From the NCBI GenBank assembly GCA_963778845.1, contig CAVZVW010000001.1, forward strand, positions 372,001 to 436,000: 64,000 nt of DNA, given 5' to 3'. Under the pieces are notes generated by a model that was not told the origin of the DNA, searched no databases, and saw nothing but the letters and a program-made list of their open reading frames with translations. Shown piece by piece: positions 1-8,584 of the stretch (positions are counted from its first letter, which is position 1; each line of letters starts with the position of its first letter). The translations under genes were made by a program, and so were the position numbers. This DNA comes from CAVZVW01 sp963778845 (GTDB lineage Bacteria; Actinomycetota; Actinomycetes; Actinomycetales; Kineosporiaceae).

Positions 1-322
1 TGCCCGCCCGCCGCGCAGCGAGGAAGACGTTGGACGTCGCGAGCAGGTTGTTCTCGAAGAGCGCCTGGTTCGGCCACATGCCCGGCCCCGGTACGGCCGC
101 CAGATGGACCAGGGCGTCGAGGCCGTCGACGCGCTCGTCGACGAACGTGAGCGCATCGAGGACCTGACCGTAGTCCCGTAGCTGCACCCTGGTGAACGGC
201 GCCACGGGGTCCGTCGAGGCCGACACGTCCAGGTTCACGACGTCCCACCCATGGTCCACGAGCTCACGGACCACCGCCCTGCCGAGCTTTCCGCTGCCGC
301 CTGTCACTGCGACCGAAGACAT
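1..322 (-). CDS. NAD-dependent epimerase/dehydratase, partial (3' end outside window)
   Basis: The minus-strand reading frame begins with ATG at 322 and runs off the left edge after 107 codons. The N-terminus MSSVAVTGGSGKLGRAVV holds the GxxGxxG nucleotide-binding loop of extended short-chain dehydrogenases. Further on, LVHLAAVPGPG matches the conserved HLAA segment and ENNLLATSNVFLAA matches the helix that follows in sugar epimerases. The family uses NAD(P) to epimerise, dehydrate or reduce sugar-like substrates in the cytosol. The catalytic Tyr-x3-Lys lies beyond the window, so substrate and activity cannot be judged. Confidence 0.85.
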   Translation of the reverse strand, partial: MSSVAVTGGSGKLGRAVVRELVDHGWDVVNLDVSASTDPVAPFTRVQLRDYGQVLDALTFVDERVDGLDALVHLAAVPGPGMWPNQALFENNLLATSNVFLAARRAG

Positions 323-408
323 TGCCGTCCCCTCTCGTGTTCAGGCCCCTGACGATCCCTGGACTGGTGGGCCGGCCCCGTCATGACCACCGCCGCCGAT
401 GGCGCGGC

Positions 409-771
409 TCATCCGGCGAGCAGGACCGCAGCCAGCGCCAGCAGGGCCGGTGCCGTCTGGACGAGCAGGATCCGGCGACTCGCCGTCACTGCCCCATAGG
501 CGCCGGCGATCGCGACGCAGAGCAGGAAGAAGATCTTCACCGAGTGCCCGACGGGGTCCCCGGCCACCAGGCCCCATACCAGGCCGGCTGCGAGGAACCC
601 GTTGTACAGCCCCTGGTTCGCGGCGAGAACGGCCGAGGCGTCGGCGAACTCCGCAGTCGTGCCGAAGGCCGCCCGAGCCCGCGGTGTGCGCCACAAGAAC
701 ATCTCGAGGATGAGGATGTACACGTGGATCAGGGCCACCAGGGCAACCAGGGCCGACGCCAGGACTGACAT
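409..771 (-). CDS. DUF1304 family integral membrane protein
   Basis: This 120-aa protein is almost entirely hydrophobic, with about four predicted membrane helices. The N-terminal stretch ALIHVYILILEMFLW, the segment LAANQGLYNGFLAAGL and the WGL motif are characteristic of DUF1304 proteins, small bacterial membrane proteins of about 120 aa with no established biochemical role. Length and helix pattern match the family. Start ATG at 771 is preceded by a purine-rich GATCAGGG. It reads away from the hydrolase gene and toward the partial epimerase, separated from the latter by 86 bp, so the two may be co-transcribed. Confidence 0.8.
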   Translation of the reverse strand: MSVLASALVALVALIHVYILILEMFLWRTPRARAAFGTTAEFADASAVLAANQGLYNGFLAAGLVWGLVAGDPVGHSVKIFFLLCVAIAGAYGAVTASRRILLVQTAPALLALAAVLLAG

Positions 772-898
772 GCCCTGATCATGCCGCCTGCGCGGTGCTT
801 GGCCCAGTCGACCGCACGACCTCCTCCTCGACCAGAGGCGAATACCGCATGGGGGGCGGCCAGGCGGCGCCGCCGGCCCGCGTGCGGTAGGTGCTCAT

Positions 899-918
899 AA
901 CCTACGCTTTCGTAAGTT
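899..918. promoter_or_regulatory. Operator-like inverted repeat upstream of the alpha/beta hydrolase
   Basis: The sequence AACCTACGctttCGTAAGTT has two 8-base arms matching at 7 of 8 positions around a 4-base spacer. It lies 36 bp before the TTG start of the hydrolase and between that gene and the divergent DUF1304 gene. Size and symmetry resemble operators of TetR-family repressors. No regulator gene is adjacent, so the binding protein is unknown. Confidence 0.5.
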
Positions 919-953
919 ACCCTCTAGTACTTCCCGCGAGTCGAGGAGGCGCC

Positions 954-1796
954 TTGCCCAGCCCGCGCCCACAGATGGCACGGCTTCACGGACACGAGCT
1001 CTGGTACCTGGACCAGGGGTCAGGTCCGGCCGTGCTGTTCATCCACGGGTTGCTCAGCTCGCACAAGAACTGGGCGCACCTGCTCGACTCGCTCGACGCG
1101 GACCACCGCGTGCTGGCCCCGGACCTCTTCGGCCACGGCGCTTCGGCCAAGCCGCGCGGCGACTACTCCCTGGGCGCCCATGCCGCGACGATGCGGGACC
1201 TGCTCGACCGGCTGGGGGTCGAGCGAGCGACCCTCGTGGGGCACTCCCTCGGCGGCGGCATCGCCATGCAGTTCTGCTACCTGTTCCCCGATCGGGTCGA
1301 GCGTCTCGTCCTGATCTCCAGCGGTGGGCTTGGGCGGTCAGTGAGCCCGTTGCTCCGATCGGCAACGCTGCCAGGCGCCGAGTGGGTGCTACCGGTGCTG
1401 GCGTCCGGCTGGGTGAGGGAACGCACCGAGACGGTCGGGCGGGCCTTGGGCAGGTTGGGCTGGCGGCCGGGATCGGACGTGACGCAAGCCTGGCGCGGCT
1501 TCACGTCGCTCGCCGACGCCGACAGTCGTCGCGCGTTCCTGGCCACGACCCGCTCCGTCATCGACCCCGGCGGCCAGACCGTGACAGCACACGACCACCT
1601 GCCGATGGCGATCGACATCCCCACGCTCGTCGTGTGGGGCACCCGCGACCGGATGATTCCGGCATGGCACGCCACCACTGCGCACCAGGCGATCGCCGGC
1701 AGCCGCGTCGAGCTGTTCGAGGGAGCGGGCCACTTCCCCCACCTGGACCGACCAGAGAGGTTCGCCCGGTTGTTGCGCGACTTCATGACCACCTGA
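954..1796 (+). CDS. Alpha/beta-fold hydrolase
   Basis: The 280-aa protein is a cytosolic alpha/beta hydrolase. The oxyanion-hole segment FIHGLLSSHKNW follows strand 3, the nucleophile elbow is GHSLGGG (Ser in G-x-S-x-G), an acid residue sits in VVWGTRDRMIP, and the catalytic His is in EGAGHFPHLDRPERF. The overall pattern resembles meta-cleavage-product hydrolases, haloperoxidases and lipases of about 280-300 aa, but the substrate cannot be inferred. I chose TTG at 954 because GAGGAGG lies 5-6 bases upstream and conserved sequence begins soon after; an upstream GTG at 891 would put the palindrome at 899-918 inside the gene. Convergent with the CopC-CopD gene. Confidence 0.85.
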   Translation: MPSPRPQMARLHGHELWYLDQGSGPAVLFIHGLLSSHKNWAHLLDSLDADHRVLAPDLFGHGASAKPRGDYSLGAHAATMRDLLDRLGVERATLVGHSLGGGIAMQFCYLFPDRVERLVLISSGGLGRSVSPLLRSATLPGAEWVLPVLASGWVRERTETVGRALGRLGWRPGSDVTQAWRGFTSLADADSRRAFLATTRSVIDPGGQTVTAHDHLPMAIDIPTLVVWGTRDRMIPAWHATTAHQAIAGSRVELFEGAGHFPHLDRPERFARLLRDFMTT

Positions 1797-1798
1797 CC

Positions 1799-1837
1799 CC
1801 CTGGCGAGGCTCGCCGGACGACCCGCGACCACCAGGG
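1799..1837. terminator. Possible bidirectional hairpin terminator
   Basis: CCCTGG and CCAGGG arms enclose a second short inverted repeat (GGCGAG/CTCGCC) in the 49-bp gap between two converging genes. The position suits a terminator; there is no T-run, as is common in high-GC actinomycetes. Confidence 0.35.
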
Positions 1838-1845
1838 CCAAGCCC

Positions 1846-3699
1846 TCAGTGAACCGTGTAGGTCGTCGTCGCCGAGTAGGACGTGACCGGGTCCACGCGC
1901 ACCTGCACGCTCACCTGCCACCGCCCCGGCGACGGGACGCTCACGGCGCCCACCTCTGCCCGGCCGGTCCCCGTCGTGGTGAGCGTGAACGGGATGGGGC
2001 CGATCCCCAGGGCCTGGTTGGTCAGGGTCATCGTCGCCGCTTGGAAGGCCACGGGATCCCCGCCGGCTGTGGTCGTCTCGATGCGCACATTCTCGAAGCC
2101 GGCCCTCGTCGGCTGCACCAGGATCGCGATCCGGATGTCGTGCCCCGCGAGGTCCCTCCCCGTCATCGACGCCCGGTAGGCCGGGGAGTACGACTGCCGG
2201 GCCGGCACCTGGTCCACCAGCGCAGCGGTCAGCGCGAGCACCACCACGCCCAGCGCGACCTCGGCCGCGACCGACCGACGCAGCCGCCTCACCTGGGCGG
2301 CCGGCGGCAGGACTGGTGTGGACGCCGGCCCGCCGCCACCCAGCATCCCTCCCGCTGCTGCCTCAGCCGAAACGGCAAGAACGGGTGTGGACGCCGCCCG
2401 GCCGCCACCCAGCCTCCCCCCCGCCACCGCGTCGCCCGGGACGGCAAGAACGGGCGTGGACGCCGCCCGGCCGTCGGCCGCGGACCCTCCGGCCACCACC
2501 CCACCCGACACGGGAAGGACGGCATGGATCCACCGGCGGCCGAAGTCGGCCAGCGGGACCATCGCTGCCAGCACGGCCACCTTCGCGAGCACGAGCCTCC
2601 CGAACGTCGTTGCGACCAGGGCGTCGAAGGAACCCACCTGACGCCAGGCCTGGTAGATCCCGGTGGCGACGATCACGGCGACGCTGGTCATGGCCCATCG
2701 CGACCAGCGCGGCAGAACGGCCGCCAGCGACCCTGCCGAGTACTGGCTCGCCGAGGCGCCGAGAAGCACCACGCTCAGCACGGCGAGCCCGCCGAGCCAA
2801 AGGCTCGCGGCGGCCACGTGCAGCGCGTCGACCGTCGCGGCCAGCGGCACCCACGAGCCCTGCCCCGCATGGCCCGCGAAGCTGAAGGACTCCACCACGA
2901 GCAACGCCAACCCGGCGGCGTCCAACCGGTTCGGGGGCCGGCCCTGGCCGCGGATGGTCCACCACACGGCGGCCGCGGCGGCCAGGGCCACAAGGCGCAG
3001 CAGCAGGAGCTTGCCGTAGATCGTGCCGAATGTGACGGCCAGCAGCGACGTGTCGGCCATGCCTGCCAGCGATGCCGAGGATCCATACGGCCCCTCGAGC
3101 AGGAAGAGGGCGAGCGTGCTGACCACCGAGACGGCCCAGCCCACGACCAGCAGCCGGCGGGAGCGGGCCAGCCGCAACCCGTCGGGCCACAGGATGCAGA
3201 AGAAGAAGGTGGCGCCGAGCAGGAGCACCGTCCCGGCGTACGCACCGAAGCGGAAGAACGCGTGCCACCAGCCCACCGTCGACCCCGTAGTCGGCAAGGG
3301 TGTCGCCCGCGCTGCCGGCACGCGGTAGCCGAACGTGAACGTCCCGCTCACGGGATGGCTGTCGTCGGAGACCACGTGCCACACGACGAGGTACGACGCC
3401 TTCGCCAGGCCGGGGCTCAGTCGCACACTCACCGCCGCGCCGTCCCCGCCGGGATGCGTCACCGGGCCGGTGTCGACCCGGCGCCCGGCGTGGTCCACCA
3501 CCTTGATCGAGTGCGAGCTGATGGCCACGGCCTCGTCGAAGCGCAGCACGACCTCGGTGGGTGCGGCCGCGACCTGGGTGCCCTGCACGGGGGACGTCGA
3601 CACCAGCGTCGCGTGCGCGGCCGCCGGGCCCGCGCCGAGCAGGATGAGGGCGAGGGCCGCGAGCAGTGCCGGCACCGCGCGGCGGCGCAGCCCGCTCAC
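1846..3699 (-). CDS. CopC-CopD fusion, copper resistance/uptake membrane protein
   Basis: This 617-aa protein has a signal peptide ending in GPAAA, then a CopC domain beginning HATLVSTSP, so the mature N-terminus would be the His1 copper ligand; DDSHPVSG supplies the Asp and His of the Cu(II) site. A CopD/YcnJ domain follows, with about eight membrane helices starting near VGWWHAFFRFGAYAG, and then a C-terminal periplasmic domain of about 100 aa. The family moves copper across the membrane or delivers it to the periplasm. The loop after the helices carries a 23-residue repeat. GTG at 3699 overlaps the stop of the upstream lipoprotein gene (GTGA), so translation is probably coupled. It is the last gene of the ctaB unit, which suggests copper supply to cytochrome oxidase. 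Confidence 0.88.
   Translation of the reverse strand: MSGLRRRAVPALLAALALILLGAGPAAAHATLVSTSPVQGTQVAAAPTEVVLRFDEAVAISSHSIKVVDHAGRRVDTGPVTHPGGDGAAVSVRLSPGLAKASYLVVWHVVSDDSHPVSGTFTFGYRVPAARATPLPTTGSTVGWWHAFFRFGAYAGTVLLLGATFFFCILWPDGLRLARSRRLLVVGWAVSVVSTLALFLLEGPYGSSASLAGMADTSLLAVTFGTIYGKLLLLRLVALAAAAAVWWTIRGQGRPPNRLDAAGLALLVVESFSFAGHAGQGSWVPLAATVDALHVAAASLWLGGLAVLSVVLLGASASQYSAGSLAAVLPRWSRWAMTSVAVIVATGIYQAWRQVGSFDALVATTFGRLVLAKVAVLAAMVPLADFGRRWIHAVLPVSGGVVAGGSAADGRAASTPVLAVPGDAVAGGRLGGGRAASTPVLAVSAEAAAGGMLGGGGPASTPVLPPAAQVRRLRRSVAAEVALGVVVLALTAALVDQVPARQSYSPAYRASMTGRDLAGHDIRIAILVQPTRAGFENVRIETTTAGGDPVAFQAATMTLTNQALGIGPIPFTLTTTGTGRAEVGAVSVPSPGRWQVSVQVRVDPVTSYSATTTYTVH
2313..2521. repeat. 69-bp tandem repeat inside copD (about 2.5-3 copies)
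   Basis: A 69-bp unit recurs with starts at about 2315, 2384 and 2453. It encodes a repeated RAASTPVL-containing 23-aa segment in a loop of the CopD domain. The first two copies are closely similar and the third decays at its end. The period is a multiple of three, so the frame is kept. Confidence 0.75.
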
Positions 3700-4274
3700 G
3701 GGGTTCCCGGCAGGGTCAGGCGGACCTCCCGGCGGGTGACGGGAGGCATGCACGTCGACCGGCTGCAGGAGGCGTAGCCCACCCACGCCAGCCCCGAGCG
3801 CCCCCCGGTCACCCGCACCGGAAGTCGCAGGGTGACGGGCCCGTCCGGGTACACAGGGACGGGTGCCGCCACCCCGGCGACCGCCAGCGGTGCCGTACGC
3901 CGGTCGGCCTGGGGCGGGCCCATGGCGGCCAGCCCGCCGCCGACCTCGAGCGTGGTCGGCCTGCCGACCCCTCCGACGCCCCCCGGCGGCAGGTCGATGC
4001 TGTAGAGGTGGAAGCCCTGCTGCAACGGGGTGAACGTCGCCTCGAGCACGGGGGTGGGCCCACCGGCAGGGCTCCAGCGCAGACGCACCTGCACTCCCTC
4101 CTCGGTCAGCGTGGCGACGTCCCCCTGGCCGCCCGATGAGGAGCCGCCCGATGACGATACGTGCCCGGACGGCGAACCGCCGACCCCCGCACCGGCCTCC
4201 GCGCCTGGGCCGGCGCACGCTGCGAGCAGGAGCACCGCAACGAGCCCACCCGTCAGCCGGGAGGCAGGGGTCAC
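3696..4274 (-). CDS. Lipoprotein with DsbD alpha-like (disulfide reductase N-terminal) domain
   Basis: The 192-aa protein has a lipoprotein signal with lipobox LLAACAG and a Ser/Gly-rich linker. A beta-rich domain follows, ending in ASCSRSTCMPPVTREV, which resembles the paired-Cys element of the DsbD N-terminal domain that passes electrons to periplasmic thiol partners. The two cysteines are spaced C-x4-C; classical DsbD has five residues between them. It lies between ctaB (ATGA overlap) and the CopC-CopD gene (GTGA overlap), so all three are translationally coupled. A role in keeping the CuA-site cysteines of subunit II or copper chaperones reduced is an inference from this position. Confidence 0.7.
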   Translation of the reverse strand: MTPASRLTGGLVAVLLLAACAGPGAEAGAGVGGSPSGHVSSSGGSSSGGQGDVATLTEEGVQVRLRWSPAGGPTPVLEATFTPLQQGFHLYSIDLPPGGVGGVGRPTTLEVGGGLAAMGPPQADRRTAPLAVAGVAAPVPVYPDGPVTLRLPVRVTGGRSGLAWVGYASCSRSTCMPPVTRREVRLTLPGTP

Positions 4275-5191
4275 CGCAAGGACCCCAGGAAGCTGTCGAC
4301 GGCCAGGCAGAGGAACAAGACGCTCAGGTAGGTGATCGACCAGTGGAACAGCCGCATCGGGCGCGGCGTCGCGCCGGAGGCGACCTGTCGGCCCAGGACG
4401 GCGACCTCACGCAGGAAGACCGCACCCAGCACGGCCGCGGCCACCGGGTACAGGGGTCCCGTGCCGGCGACCGGCCACAGCAGGAGCGACGCCGCGACGG
4501 TCAGCCAGGTGTACACCGCCATCCGCCGCACGACCGTACGCGGGGAGGCCACGACCGGCAGCATCGGCACCCCGGCGGCGGCGTAGTCGTCGCGGAACCG
4601 CATCGCCAGAGCCCAGAAGTGCGGTGGCGTCCAGAAGAACACGACCGCGAACAGCAGGAAGGGGGTGACGGCGAGCTGTCCGGTCACCGCCGCCCACCCG
4701 ATGAGCGTCGGCATGCACCCGGCACTGCCGCCCCAGACGATGTTCGACGGCGTGCGGCGCTTCAGCAGAATCGTGTACCCGAGCACGTAGACGACGATGG
4801 CCGCGAGCGTGAGGCCCGCCGCGAGCACGTTCGTCGTCAGCCAGAGCATGCCCACCGAGGCCACGGCGAGCACCGCACCGAATGTCACGGCCGCGCGCGG
4901 AGTCACCTGGGCGCTGGTGAGCGGACGGCGCGCCGTGCGGTGCATGACCGCGTCGATGTCCCGGTCGAAGAAGCAGTTGAGCGCGTTCGCGCTGCCCGCG
5001 GCGGCGGCTCCGCCGACCAGCGTCGCCGCGGCGGTGCCGATAGGAGGCATACCGTGGGCAGCCAGGAACATGGCCGGCAGGGTCGTCACCAGCAGCAGCT
5101 CGATGATCCGCGGCTTGGTCAGGGCGACGTAGGCGGCCAGCGTGTCGGCGGCTGCCGACCTCGCCGGCTCCACGCGAGCGAGAACGGTCAC
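4271..5191 (-). CDS. ctaB: Protoheme IX farnesyltransferase (heme O synthase)
   Basis: CtaB transfers a farnesyl group to the heme vinyl side chain, making heme O for heme-copper oxidases. The 306-aa integral membrane protein has about eight or nine helices. It carries the UbiA-family motif NALNCFFDRDIDAVMHRT with the two Asp-rich positions that bind the prenyl diphosphate, and the FWTPPHFWALAM signature after the fifth helix. GTG at 5191 is preferred because GGGAGGAG lies just upstream; a longer in-frame start at 5206 would include that ribosome site. It heads a coupled trio with the DsbD-like lipoprotein and CopC-CopD, next to the ctaCDE genes it serves. Confidence 0.95.
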   Translation of the reverse strand: MTVLARVEPARSAAADTLAAYVALTKPRIIELLLVTTLPAMFLAAHGMPPIGTAAATLVGGAAAAGSANALNCFFDRDIDAVMHRTARRPLTSAQVTPRAAVTFGAVLAVASVGMLWLTTNVLAAGLTLAAIVVYVLGYTILLKRRTPSNIVWGGSAGCMPTLIGWAAVTGQLAVTPFLLFAVVFFWTPPHFWALAMRFRDDYAAAGVPMLPVVASPRTVVRRMAVYTWLTVAASLLLWPVAGTGPLYPVAAAVLGAVFLREVAVLGRQVASGATPRPMRLFHWSITYLSVLFLCLAVDSFLGSLR

Positions 5192-5306
5192 GGTGTCTCC
5201 TCCCACATCGCGGCACGATCACGCTGCCGAGCTCTCCACGGATCTCGCCCCGAACCTGCCCCGGGAGCCGGGCACGGACCCGACCGCCAACCCTGACCCG
5301 CGCACC

Positions 5307-5936
5307 TCACGACGACGCCTCTGCGACGATCCTGTCGAGCACCGGGCGCAGAGCCGCAGCCGTCGTTGGGCCGACGACCCGGGCCGCTACCCGGCCCTGC
5401 GGGTCGACGACGAGGCTGCCGGGGACAGCCGGGGGCAGCCACTCGGACAGCTTGGCGAGCAGGGGACCACCGTCGACCAGATGGGGGTAGGTCGACCCCA
5501 CCGTGCGCAGGAACGCCGCAGCCGCCGTGACCGTGTCGTTCTCGTCCAGGCCCACGAACAGCGTGCCCGAAGCAGCCGTGCTGCGGGCCATCGCTGCCAG
5601 GGCCGGGGTCTCGCTGCGGCACGGCTCGCACCACGATGCCCACACGTTCAGCACGACCACGTGGCCGCGCATGCCGGACAACGCCAGGCTCGCGCCGTCC
5701 AACGTCGTCCCCCGCAGGTCCGGCAGCGCTCCCCTTCGGCTCGCGGAGAACACGGTGACCCCCAGCGGGTACGCCTGGCTCGGCGCGACGCTCGGCGTCG
5801 ACGCCGTACCCGCGCCGGCCCCCCCGCCCGGGGGTGGGTCCGCGCTGCACGCCGTGGGCAGAACGGCGACCGCTAGCAGACCCACGACCGGCGGTACACG
5901 GCGGAGCAGCCTCACGCGACGCCGAGTGGGCGTCAA
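5307..5936 (-). CDS. TlpA/ResA-like thiol-disulfide protein (lipoprotein)
   Basis: This protein of about 209 aa has a lipoprotein-type N-terminus with TACSAD as lipobox. Its thioredoxin-fold domain carries the redox motif WASWCEPCRSETP (C-x2-C) and a cis-Pro element at PPAVPGSL. TlpA/ResA-family proteins reduce cysteines of periplasmic c-type cytochromes or CuA sites. It directly follows ctaE: the proposed TTG at 5934-5936 overlaps the ctaE stop (TTGA). GTG at 5915 is an alternative start, and neither has a strong ribosome site. The location at the end of the oxidase operon supports a role in CuA maturation, by inference. Confidence 0.82.
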   Translation of the reverse strand: MTPTRRRVRLLRRVPPVVGLLAVAVLPTACSADPPPGGGAGAGTASTPSVAPSQAYPLGVTVFSASRRGALPDLRGTTLDGASLALSGMRGHVVVLNVWASWCEPCRSETPALAAMARSTAASGTLFVGLDENDTVTAAAAFLRTVGSTYPHLVDGGPLLAKLSEWLPPAVPGSLVVDPQGRVAARVVGPTTAAALRPVLDRIVAEASS

Positions 5937-6562
5937 GGCACCACATGCGGGCTCGTCGTCAGCGACATCGTCGCCGCAGTGATGACGGCCGAGATCGCCA
6001 CCCACGTCCACCAGTAGCCGACCAGCCGCACCTGCCAGTCGTTGGTCGCGTAGCGGCCGAGCCGTGCCCGGTTCCACAAGCCGATGCCGATGAACAGGGT
6101 GAGCGCCAAGTGGAACACGTGGTAGCCCGACAAGGCCATGAAGGACGAGGCGTAGGCCCCCTCGTGCACGCGGATCCCCGAGGAGACCATCTGGTAGACC
6201 TGCAGCACCAGGTCGACGACGACGAGGACCGTCGCGATGAGAGTGCCGAGCACGAGGCGCTCGCGCTCACCGGACCGGGCGGCCACCTCGCCCCACCGGT
6301 AGGCGGCCCAGCTCACGATCATCACCGCGGCGATCAGCCAGCCGAAGCCGATGCCGGCGACCTGACCTCCGTGTGCCGGGATCCACCCGCCCTCGGTGTT
6401 CAGGCCGCGCAGGTAGACGTAGGTGAACACGAGCGAGAGCACGAAGGCGACGTCGGCGGCGATCAGGAGCAGGACGCCCATGCGCTGGCGGTTCCCGACG
6501 ACCTCCGGGGTGTCGTGACCCAGCGACGCGGGGTGCGCCGGGGCATGGGGCACTGCGGTCAT
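5933..6562 (-). CDS. ctaE: Cytochrome c oxidase subunit III
   Basis: The 209-aa protein has five predicted membrane helices and subunit III hallmarks: the first-helix segment MGVLLLIAADVAFVLSL, the SGYHVFHLALTLFIG stretch with conserved His residues, and the closing helix VGYWWTWVAISAVI. Subunit III is non-catalytic and stabilises the oxidase core at the cytoplasmic membrane. The ATG at 6562 overlaps the ctaD stop by four bases (ATGA), so translation is coupled and stoichiometric with subunit I. The length is typical for actinobacterial CtaE. Confidence 0.93.
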   Translation of the reverse strand: MTAVPHAPAHPASLGHDTPEVVGNRQRMGVLLLIAADVAFVLSLVFTYVYLRGLNTEGGWIPAHGGQVAGIGFGWLIAAVMIVSWAAYRWGEVAARSGERERLVLGTLIATVLVVVDLVLQVYQMVSSGIRVHEGAYASSFMALSGYHVFHLALTLFIGIGLWNRARLGRYATNDWQVRLVGYWWTWVAISAVITAATMSLTTSPHVVP

Positions 6563-8553
6563 CGGGTCTCCCCCTCTGCACTCGCGGCGGCGCTGCCGGC
6601 CACAGGGCCCGCATCGGCCGAGCCGCCGTCTCCGACCGAGGCACCGGCAAGCACGGGCTGCAACTCCGGCGCGGTCTTCGCGGGACCGCTGCCGTTCGCT
6701 CCGTAGCCGTAGAAGTCCGACGTCACGACGGGCAGCACGGTGAAGTTCTCCAACGGAACCGGCGTGGGCACCTGCCACTCCAGGGTCTTGGAGCCCCAGG
6801 GGTTCGCCGGTGCGATCTGGCCACCGATCCACGAGTGCACGACGGCGTACAGGAAGATCAGCATCCCGATGCCGATGACGTACGCACCGATGGTGGACAC
6901 GAGGTTCCCCGTGGCGAACATCGCCGACGGGTCGGCGACGCGGCGCGGCTGTCCGGCGAGACCGACCGCGAACATCCCGAGGAACGTCACGTTGAACCCC
7001 AGCTGCGCCGTCCAGAACCCGACGAAGCCGACGCGCTCGTCGAGCATCCGGCCGGTCATCTTCGGGAACCAGAACGCCAGCGCGCCCATCGCCCCTGTCA
7101 GGGCACCACCCATGAGCGTGTAGTGGAAGTGCGCCGTGACGAACATGGACCCGTGGGCCGCCTGGTCCACCGGGATGTCGGAGAGGTAGATGCCCGTGAT
7201 GCCGCCGATGATGAAGTTCCACAGCACCGCGTACACCGCCATCACCGGCAGGCGCATCCACACGCGGCCGCGCCAGATGGTCCCCAGCAGCACGAGGATG
7301 AGCAGCCCGGTCGGTACCGAGATCATCTCGGTTGTCACCATGAAGGGACCGTTGAGCGCGGGCGCCCAGCCGGCCATGTACATGTGGTGGGCCCAGACGA
7401 AGAGGCTCAGCCCGATGATGCCGCCGATGCCGAGGATCGCGCCGTTGAAGCTGAACAACGGCTTACGGGTGAACACCGGGGTCAGCTCGAGCAGAGCGAC
7501 GAACGCCGGCAGCAGGATGACATAGACCTCGGGGTGGCCCATGAGCCAGAACAGGTTCGAGTAGAGCCACCCGCTGCCGCCACCGGAGGCGACGTAGAAC
7601 GTGGCCCCGAGGATGCGGTCCATCCCCAGCAGGATCATCGCGACCATGAACATCGGGAAGGCGATGAGGCCCAGCGCGACGCTCGTCACGGCGCCGAACA
7701 CGAAGATCGGTGTGCGGGTCCAGGTCATGCCGCGCGCACGCATCTTCACGGCGGTCGTGGTCATGTTCGCACCGGCCACGCCGCTGGAGACCGCGAAGAT
7801 GACCATGGTCAGCAGGAACGCGTCCATGCCTGCGGGAGCCTGGTCCGAGAGCGGGGCGTAGGCCGACCAGCCGGTCGGGATGCCGCCGAGGAAGAAGGCC
7901 GACAACAGCACCGGGATCGCGGCGAACAGCAGCCAGTAGCTCAGCGCGTTGAGCCGGGGGAACGCCATGTCCCGGGCGCCGATCATGATCGGCAGGATGA
8001 AGTTCCCGAACGGCCCGGTCACCATGATGATCGTGGCGATGATCATGATGATCCCGTGCAGGCCGACCACCTCGTTGTAGGCCTGCGGGCCGAGCTCGTG
8101 GGAGCCGGGTCGGGCGAGGTTCGTGCGGATCAGCATCGCGAGCGTGCCACCGACGGCGAGGAGCACCATGCTCGTGACCAGGTACTGGATACCGACCACC
8201 TTGTGGTCGGTCGTGAAGCGGAAGTACCGCCAGACGCCCTGGTCCTTCCCGGCCATGAAGTGCTCGTCCTCGATGGTGAGGTCACGGCCGAGCAGCCAGC
8301 GGAACGGCCCGATGAACGCGCCGACCCCGACGAGGAACCCGATCGCCCAGCACGCGAGCGCGATGCTGACGACCGCGTCGTGCTTGTGGTTGCCGGTGTC
8401 CGGTTCGGGCAGCAGCGCGTTGGAGACGGCCCAGCCGATCACCGCGAGCACGACTCCCGCCACCACGCCTGTGACGACGTTGAGCCGGCGGACGAGCCCG
8501 CCCGCGGATCCAGCCGGTGCCTCGACGTCGCCGGCTACGGTCGCGGCGGACAT
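6559..8553 (-). CDS. ctaD: Cytochrome c oxidase subunit I, divergent type
   Basis: The 664-aa catalytic subunit reduces O2 to water and pumps protons. Visible ligands are His166 (low-spin heme), HPEVY at 340-344 with the CuB His and cross-linked Tyr, His389-His390, and HFH at 475-477. The D-channel segment NFILPIMIGARDMAFP is intact. It departs from the usual A-type enzyme in three ways. About 100 extra N-terminal residues add two helices before WRYFRFTTDHK. The K-channel lysine position in VPTGLL (normally VPTGIK) is Leu418. The Asp after the Mg-site His is Gly468 (HGSM, usually HDTY). Encoded between ctaC (31 bp away) and ctaE (overlap). Confidence 0.95.
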   Translation of the reverse strand: MSAATVAGDVEAPAGSAGGLVRRLNVVTGVVAGVVLAVIGWAVSNALLPEPDTGNHKHDAVVSIALACWAIGFLVGVGAFIGPFRWLLGRDLTIEDEHFMAGKDQGVWRYFRFTTDHKVVGIQYLVTSMVLLAVGGTLAMLIRTNLARPGSHELGPQAYNEVVGLHGIIMIIATIIMVTGPFGNFILPIMIGARDMAFPRLNALSYWLLFAAIPVLLSAFFLGGIPTGWSAYAPLSDQAPAGMDAFLLTMVIFAVSSGVAGANMTTTAVKMRARGMTWTRTPIFVFGAVTSVALGLIAFPMFMVAMILLGMDRILGATFYVASGGGSGWLYSNLFWLMGHPEVYVILLPAFVALLELTPVFTRKPLFSFNGAILGIGGIIGLSLFVWAHHMYMAGWAPALNGPFMVTTEMISVPTGLLILVLLGTIWRGRVWMRLPVMAVYAVLWNFIIGGITGIYLSDIPVDQAAHGSMFVTAHFHYTLMGGALTGAMGALAFWFPKMTGRMLDERVGFVGFWTAQLGFNVTFLGMFAVGLAGQPRRVADPSAMFATGNLVSTIGAYVIGIGMLIFLYAVVHSWIGGQIAPANPWGSKTLEWQVPTPVPLENFTVLPVVTSDFYGYGANGSGPAKTAPELQPVLAGASVGDGGSADAGPVAGSAAASAEGETR

Positions 8554-8584
8554 GGTGCCTCCCCACTCGTTTCGGGTTGCTCGT

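Noticed and set aside
1849..3777. 642-codon plus-strand frame opposite CopC-CopD
   Set aside because: Composition is Arg/His/Gly/Ala-rich and shows no motifs; the minus strand carries clear CopC and CopD motifs.
5933..7261. Long form of subunit III with a 230-residue N-terminal extension
   Set aside because: The extension is an out-of-frame reading of ctaD. ATG at 6562 overlaps the ctaD stop and gives the normal 209-aa subunit III.
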